The notes beneath the pieces are model-generated. The model saw only the letters and a program-made list of their open reading frames with translations, was not told where the DNA came from and made no database searches. Shown piece after piece: positions 57,558 to 64,000 of a DNA stretch of 64,000 nucleotides (position 1 is the first letter of the stretch; every line of letters begins with the position of its first letter). The position numbers and the translations under genes were made by a program. The DNA is from Mucor racemosus (taxonomy: Eukaryota > Mucoromycota > Mucoromycetes > Mucorales > Mucoraceae): NCBI GenBank assembly GCA_027405735.1, contig JAPEHQ010000011.1, positions 1,612,001 through 1,676,000 on the forward strand, given 5' to 3'.

Positions 57558-58400
57558 TTTTTTTTCGAGTCAAAAAACCTCTTCCAACTACCATTGATGA
57601 TTTAACAAACATTTAATTCATTATTTTTACATAATTCAGCATGTACGCACCTCGCATTCAAATCTTTTGTACAAACCCCCTGTAAATATACATATATAAA
57701 CCATAAATTTCAATTTCTCTATTTTATTTTCGTTTTATATCAGATTAAATGTACGTTTCATTATGCACAATTGAGTCTAAAATGGCAACCTTGAATGGCA
57801 TCAGTTTGACATTCTCGCATCCATTCTTCTCCACAAAATATTAATAAATGATTTGTAGCTTTGACCATACTATTATTGAGTTTTAGATTCTACCATTAAT
57901 TATCAATTTTAGTTGAGAGCTGCTTTCATCACATCACATCACGTAATAAAAGGGAGTAGTCTTCGATATTCCTAGTTAAGTGCAGTAATTGCTATTAAAT
58001 CGCATAATTTAGTATGCAGAAAGCTCTTGAAGCATTTGCTCTTTTTTTTTTTGGCAATAATGCTACAAATCATCGTTCAATATTACTGAATATTAATGAA
58101 TCAGAGAAAATACAACTGGCAAAGAACTGATACCCAATGTACATTGAGGTCAAAATTGATAAAAGGTGCATTCATTGTGTAGTGGAAAGTCGCAAGATTT
58201 TGATGGATAGAAATTATAGGGCCAAGATGTTGTGTTTGCCTTAGGATTTTTAAAAGGTTTAAAAACATGCTTCATCAAACTTACTTAAATGTTAAATACT
58301 TACCATATACTATTAGTATCATCTTGTTCTTTATTTAATTGCTGTATTATTAAAAATTGAGCTTTTCATAGCTTATAATAATGACAATAGGATGTTTCTA
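57558..58400. other. Spacer, no gene seen
   Basis: AT-rich region between the kinase gene and the dynein fragment, with a few acatcac-type repeats (about 57931-57942). No open frame is supported. Confidence 0.5.
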
Positions 58401-58429
58401 ATTTTAGATTGACACTTATCATAAGGCGG

Positions 58430-58629
58430 GCTGATAATACGTTTGATACTACTGTAGATGAAACCAGTCAATTTAATTTATGGAATTTGAATACAAATAC
58501 CGAGGAACCACTGTAAGTACTTACGTTGGCTCTGGCAAAGCATTAAATAGACTGGCTTGGGACAAAGAGGGTAAAAAGGCGGCAATAGGTCCCAGTGATG
58601 GCCATGTTTATGTTTACGATATTGGAGAG
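58430..58629 (+). pseudogene. Dynein intermediate chain fragment, copy C (longest)
   Basis: Reads TVDETSQFNLWNLNTNTEEP, then after a one-base shift STYVGSGKALNRLAWDKEGK, then AAIGPSDGHVYVYDIGE followed by GTAAGA at the exon end. This is the last WD40 blade of the cytoplasmic dynein intermediate chain, where animal homologues have DLWNLN, ALNR and IYDVGEQ. It is the longest of the three fragments. The frameshift and lack of the rest show that it is a broken, captured piece of the gene. Confidence 0.8.
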
Positions 58630-58639
58630 GTAAGACTAA

Positions 58640-59440
58640 AACTCAAAGTAAATCACCTCTAATGCAATAATGATAAAGTAAGACTATATTATTATCAAAT
58701 AAATTACCACATAAAATTAACATGTATAAAGATTTACAATAATAAGTTTGAATTAAGTGGATACAACATTGTAAATTCTTGAAAAAGTTCTCAAGTATTA
58801 TAAAATCTCTTATTTTTAAGACTTACAAGGCCTATAAGCGAAATATTAATTTTAAAAATTATTCTTGTCCAGATCATCGATTTTGACATTTTTTAATTTT
58901 TTTTTTCTGATTTTGCAAATCTAGAGTTAATTTACTACCAATTATAAAAACAAAAAATATACACATATACAAAGTTTAGCGCTCTATTTGCTCAATAAAA
59001 AATAACCAACATTTTTATTGCAAAATATTACATAAAAATCCTTTAATCAAAAATCCGTTTTTGGACCAAAAGTACAAATTTTCATTATATAATCTTTCAT
59101 ATTAAGTTTTTATAAAATGTGTATTAGTCATGGCCACAATTTTCTCTCACAATGTAGTATATTTAAACGTTGATTTTGGTATCAAAATTTGATTTTTCTG
59201 TTTTTTGATAAAAATCATGAGTGTTGGTAAGGCTAAAATGAGTCCCGAAGATGTCCGCTACAAAAACTGAATTTTCAGACCGTACATGGTTAAATATAAG
59301 AAAAGTAAAAAAAAAGACACTTTTTTATTTAAAACTTATATATATACCATGGTATAAGAGCCTTAGCCGTCGTTCAATCTTGCTATGCTCAATTACGGCG
59401 TCGCTCTACGAGCTTGCTTTTGCAATTTTTTAATAAATGT
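58640..59440 (-). repeat. Dispersed R repeat, copy C
   Basis: Same landmarks as copy B and in the same orientation, directly after the dynein fragment's splice donor. It ends at tgtatgat just before cactacggctgac. Confidence 0.85.
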
Positions 59441-59450
59441 ATGATCACTA

Positions 59451-60970
59451 CGGCTGACTTGTGCTGCACAAGATGATTTTGTTGTGCCCAGGTGGGCTGC
59501 ACACTATAGCCTGAGCTATCGTGCCCACTGAATATGGCTAAAAAGATAACAAGATGCACATGGGTACAACAAAAGAAACTGCACACGAGCACAACGCTAA
59601 GCCTGTATTATGTGCATAACTATAGATTCTGTCCATGTGTGCGTAATAGTAGAATTGTCCATAAGCATATCATTATCCCTATTTGTGCAAAATAATAAAA
59701 TCTGACCATGAGCAATAATAATGAGCTGATCGTATGGGCCGGCACAAATTGGTTTGTACATGAGCATCGTGCCATTCTAAAAATTCCATTGAGTTTTCTA
59801 CTCAAATGGGTTTTTAGATTACATTTGCTTTTATTAATATAGATTATAGACAATAATACAATTCAATACGTTGTTGATGTAGAGCAATACATGCAAGAAC
59901 CAATATATTTACGATTATCATTATTTGCAAATATGTTTATAATAACTATAACGCTTACAGCAACAATGGTTTTGCTCGAGCATAAACTTAAATAACGCTT
60001 ACTGCTTAAATTTATATGCAAGCCAAATCTAAGGTCATAGATGTTACTTTATTGCTCATAAAATTTAAACAAATTAGCCTTCTTTAAACTTACTATTTTA
60101 ATTTACGATTGTCAGCTGTAAAAAGGTTTGCTTTCAAGTATAGCTACGATCAAAACTATGGTTATTATACAAGGAGGCATTAGATTATTCTTTTTTTATT
60201 TTTGTTTCTAATATCTAATAATATCATTTGAAATTTTATCACCTTTCTGGAACATTTCGTGGGTTTGTAACTAGTTCTACCTTTTCATTAATTATATATA
60301 AATATCATTATTGCCTTAGATTTGATCTATTAATCAAGAAATACGTCCAATAATACAGTAGTAAATAATGATATCTGAACTTAGATTGCGGTTAAATGAA
60401 AATGTCAGTCTCTAATATAGACTGCTACCTATATTAAAAACATTAGCCCCTTATTTTAGAATGCGTATTCAGATACAAGTGAGAGTTTATGGATACATAC
60501 AATAATCTTATTTATATATAGAAAGAATAATAATAAATACTAGTAACATTTATCACGTAGAACGTACGTAGGCTTTATTATTAGAAAAACTAATGGTAAA
60601 AGAAGGAACCAAGAGCTTCTAGGTCTTGGTTTAAAATACTATTTATAAGAATTACATTTCAATATGAGTTAGAAATGGAATTGGCTTCAAAATTGGCTGC
60701 TTAATATCCTCAAAAACCGACAACAAGAAAAAAATACCAGCTTGATAGTCTGATATGCCTTATGAAACGACAAACGGTGAATATATCCTTGGAATATAAA
60801 AACAAAAATAGAGAAACAACACACGTAGTAGAAAAAGATTTTTAAGGCTTCACATCATTTAGCGCATTTAAAACCTTGCTAAATTGCACATTTCAGCCAA
60901 TGTAAAAGCAGCATTACAGCGCCTGGACTATAAACTAAACAAAATAGGCAATATCTGTTACCATTAGAAA
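59451..60970 (+). repeat. Duplicated block, mirror of 42.39-43.99 kb
   Basis: See the inverted partner. It begins with cactacggctgac and the GTGC-rich part, includes a solo LTR that the partner lacks, and runs into copy D of the R repeat. Copies C and D flank it in opposite orientation. Confidence 0.8.
60480..60722 (+). mobile_element. Solo LTR (243 bp) with ACAAG target duplication
   Basis: Begins TGAGAGTTTA and ends AAACCGACA, flanked by ACAAG at 60475-60479 and 60723-60727. The partner copy near 42550-42565 has the site without the insert. Different in sequence from the other LTRs here. Confidence 0.82.
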
Positions 60971-60980
60971 CTAGCATTGG

Positions 60981-61032
60981 TGTCGAGCCGGGTTTTGCCA
61001 GCCAAATTTACTAGTTTAAGCTGGGCTCGACA
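60981..61032. mobile_element. Small hairpin-ended insert
   Basis: A 52-base unit with perfect 9-bp inverted ends tgtcgagcc / ggctcgaca, present in copy D but absent from arm B and from 18.78-18.89 kb. It may be a miniature inverted-repeat element or the core of a slightly longer insert (about 60968-61045). Confidence 0.5.
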
Positions 61033-61092
61033 ACATCCCTAATAGGAACATTCATTTTTCTACCAGAAAAATTGTCTGTCATATCATACATT

Positions 61093-61865
61093 CATTTAAA
61101 AAATTGCAGAAGCAATCCCGTAGAGCGCCGCCGTAATTGAGCATAGCAAGGTTGAACGGCTAAGTATCTTATACCATGGTATATCTAAGTTTTGAATAAA
61201 AAAGTGTCTTTTTTTTTACTTTTCTTATATTTAACCATGTATGGTCTGAAAATTCAGTTTTTGTAGCGGACATTTTCGGGACTCATTTTGCCCCTACCAA
61301 CACTCATGATTTTGATCAAAAAACAGAAAAATCAAATTTTGATACCAAAATCGACGTTTAAATATACTACATTGTGAGAGAAAATTGTAGCCATGACTAA
61401 TACACATTTTATAAAAGCTTGATATTAAATGTTCAGTAATGAAATTTTGTACTTTTGGCCCAAAAACGGATTTTTGATTAAAGGATTTTTATGTAATATT
61501 TTGCAATAAAAATGTTGGTTATTTTTTATTAAGCAAATAGAGCGCTAAATTCTGTATATGTGTATATTTTTTGTTTTCATAATTGGTAATATAATTAACT
61601 CTAGATTTGCAAAATCAGAAAAAAAAATAAAAAATGTCGAAATTGATGATCTGGACAAAAATAATTTTCTAAATTAATATTCCGCTTATAAGCTGTGTAA
61701 GTCTTAAAAATAAGAAATTTTTCGATATTTGAGAACTTTTTCAAGAATTTACAATGTTGCACCCACCTGATTCAAGTTTATTACTCTAAATCTTTAAACA
61801 TGTTAATATTGTGTGATAGTTTATTTGATGATAATATAGTGTTACTTTATAATTATTGCACTAGA
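61093..61865 (+). repeat. Dispersed R repeat, copy D
   Basis: Same landmarks as copy A and the same orientation. Ends at ttgcactag, where copies A and C go on to the dynein fragment, but here a retroelement region begins instead. Confidence 0.85.
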
Positions 61866-63890
61866 TTTTATATCAATACTCATTGCGTTGAACCAAAGAA
61901 GGCTAAAAAAGAAGTATCCAAGATGAATACTGATAGCGAAGAATGTAAGCAATTTGATAGTGATTATTTTACGAAGATGCCCTAGTAATAATATGAACAC
62001 TAATGGACTTCTTTATTTACCTGTTATTTTAGAAACAAATGCTGATATCAAGGTCAACACTTGGTTTTTGTTGGATACTGGTTGCACATTTAGTGCAATT
62101 TCACTACAATTAGTTTCTTTTTTAAATTTAAATATTTACAGTAAAAATGGTATTATTAAATTAGCACAAAATAACAGCGTAGTAGATCGTAAAGGCCAAA
62201 CTGAAGAAGAGCTTATAATTAATTATGGTTCTGAAATTGTTTATTTAAAATTTGAAGTTTTTGATTTATTTGATGATATCCATTGCGTATTTGGGATGGA
62301 TTTATTGTATAAAGTTGGTATTACATTAGGTAATAGTGCAGCAGATTGTTCAGATTGTGTTGGTTAATAAAATACCCAATCCTTATAAACCAAATGAAGA
62401 TCCTTATGGATCTGAACAAACGTAAAATTATGATGGAAGAATTAAAGCCATTTATTGATGCAAATGACTAGTATTAGTCCTAAAGCATATTGTAATATTG
62501 CTGGTAGTAAAATTACATTGCCCATAAAGAAAGATGCTCCACTTGCAAATACATGTTGTAGACAATTTTCAATTGCTGAAGCATTGCGACTTGTTATTCA
62601 AAAACAAGTTGAAAAATAGCGAGAAAATGGTGTGATTAAAAGAGCAAAACCTAATACACCTCATAATTCTCCAATTTTTACTGTAAAAAAGAAAAATAAT
62701 GATGGTGAATACACTGGAAAAGAGTACCGTATGGTAATTGATTGTCGTTTGATAAATAATGTGTTGGATCCTGAAAAAATTGAGCGTTCTCCATTGCCTT
62801 TGATAAATAATTTGCATCGTAAGATGTCGAAGCATTCGCTCTATATTGTAATTGACTTATCACAATGCTTTCATGCATTAAAAAAAATCCAGATCGTCAA
62901 GATCGTATTTAAAGTCCACTGACACGGAAGGTTTGACGTGGTCCTTCTTCTCTCCTCACTGCCCGTACGGATTGACAATGGTCTCATCATTGCACGGCGC
63001 GCAGAAAATACTTTCTAATTTGTTTGCTAATATCAGTAATACTACCACTCACTTTATAAATGATGTCACTATACATACTAAAAACAACCTTAAAAGGCAT
63101 ACAGAACTGGCTAAAATTGTTTTAGGTCGATTGACTAAGGCAAATTTCCATACAAATACTGATAAATTGTATATTGCGCAAAAGAGCATTTATATATTGG
63201 GCTTCTGCTTATCTAGTGAGGGTTTAGCATTAGATCCTCGAAAGGGTTTAAATGTTTTGGATTGGAAACCTACCGTTAAAAGTAGCCGTGAGTTAAGTTC
63301 ACGTTTAGGATTGATTAACTTTTTTCGTTCTAATTTGCCACATTTGTCAATGTTGACAGCCCCACTAGATAAATCGAGAAATGCGCCTGATATTACTAAA
63401 GTATGCACACCAGAATATACTACATTAATATAGCAATTGCAAGAATTATTAGTCAGTTCAGCAGTATTGAGTGTGCCTAACCTACATTATCCAATCTGTG
63501 TTGCTACAGATAGCTCTGCCTATGCAATTGGCGCTGCAATGTATCAAGTTATTGGTAATAAAATAAAATATCTTGGTTTTATTGCACGCAGTTTGAGTCC
63601 ATCAGAGCAAAGATGGGGTAGTTCCAAACAAGAATTAGCTGTAGTTTTCTATTCATTTAAAAAGTTCCGTCAATGGTTGTATGGAAGACGATTCCATCTG
63701 TTCGTGGATAATCGTGGTATTTTATTTCTACATTCGCAACTACTGTAAATTAGATCGAATGGTTGAAAATTATTATGATACAATTTTGAAATGGATTTTG
63801 ATATTATTACCTTTTGTAGCGGTATTAACAAGATGATATTGATACAAAGATAAAAAGGGAGAGAAAACATGTAGTCAGACAACGCTGTAT
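61866..63890 (+). pseudogene. Degenerate Ty3/gypsy pol region (protease, RT, RNase H)
   Basis: A broken pol reading spread over frames at about 61954-62367, 62560-62922, 62933-63433 and 63437-63748. The protease has LLDTGCTFSAIS. RT segments include NSPIFTVKKK, YRMVIDCRLINN and IVIDLSQCF. The catalytic box reads FINDV, where active enzymes have YxDD, so RT is dead. RNase H follows with ATDSSAYAIGAAM and LFVDNRG. A TAG stop lies at 62617-62619, a frame break near 62922, and a TAG at 63431-63433. No integrase is found before the LTR-like sequence at 63.89 kb. It is a different lineage from the intact element at 18.9 kb. Confidence 0.8.
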
Positions 63891-64000
63891 ATTGTAATGC
63901 CACCAAGTACCACCCTTTATCACCATCTACAGTATCAATACTTCTTATAATCTATTGACCACGACATGTATTGGAATGCAAAGTCTTGATAACGGATATA
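63891..64000 (+). mobile_element. Start of an LTR-like sequence, cut by window end
   Basis: Matches about 44360-44471 (ccacctagtatcat / ccaccaagtaccac, ttatcacc-tctacagtatcaata, cgacatgtattg). It is the likely 3' LTR of the decayed pol region just upstream. Confidence 0.5.

Noticed and set aside
1..64000. CRISPR array or bacterial operon
   Set aside because: No spaced identical repeats, and introns and gene types are eukaryotic throughout.

Overview
The window is AT-rich nuclear DNA from a filamentous fungus, most likely an early-diverging Mucoromycota (Mucorales-like) species. The reasons are many short GT-AG introns (about 50-70 nt), pyrimidine-rich promoters, a fungal Pho85-type kinase and a Smr/CUE protein, plus KDZ-like and Fanzor-like relics and Ty3 chromoviruses of the kind seen in that group. 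The genus is not determined.

Housekeeping and regulatory genes sit in short clusters separated by long AT-rich spacers. Bases 1-419 hold the 3' end of a NagD-like HAD phosphatase. 9.5-18 kb holds mitochondrial methylmalonate-semialdehyde dehydrogenase, a small single-span membrane protein, ribosomal protein eS4, an inositol-tetrakisphosphate 1-kinase (ITPK) and a membrane-anchored FKBP. 27.8-32.8 kb holds a METTL-type methyltransferase, a CEP120-like C2 protein and a CUE-Smr (Cue2-like) nuclease, all on the minus strand. 37.4-38.4 kb is an orthodox aquaporin. 46.3-49.4 kb holds holocytochrome-c synthase and an uncharacterised acidic coiled-coil protein. 51.5-57.6 kb holds a HAC1/XBP1-like bZIP factor, a Pho85-type CDK and a large AGC kinase with a coiled-coil tail. 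I rebuilt introns by hand; except where stated, the exons sum to whole codons.

The rest is a record of mobile-element activity. An intact, single-ORF, chromodomain-bearing Ty3/gypsy element (18.9-25.4 kb) has two 662-bp LTRs that look identical and a 5-bp target duplication, so it is young. It landed inside one arm of a large inverted repeat. The arms (about 25.39-27.54 and 39.75-42.28 kb) each carry a tRNA-Pro(UGG) gene and face each other across a 12.2-kb segment containing three single-copy minus-strand genes and the aquaporin. The outer part of the arms belongs to a dispersed repeat with four copies in the window; three of these abut a fragment of a dynein intermediate-chain gene. Comparing paralogous copies exposes three clean solo LTRs with exact 5-bp target duplications. 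At the right end (61.9-63.9 kb) is a dead Ty3-like pol region followed by LTR-like sequence. Older relics include a Fanzor/TnpB-like zinc-ribbon fragment (about 7.8-8.1 kb) and probable KDZ-transposase remains (3.7-6.8 kb).

The protein genes have no operon-like relationship. Shared themes are eS4 and Cue2 in translation and its quality control, and the bZIP and ER FKBP in secretory-pathway folding.
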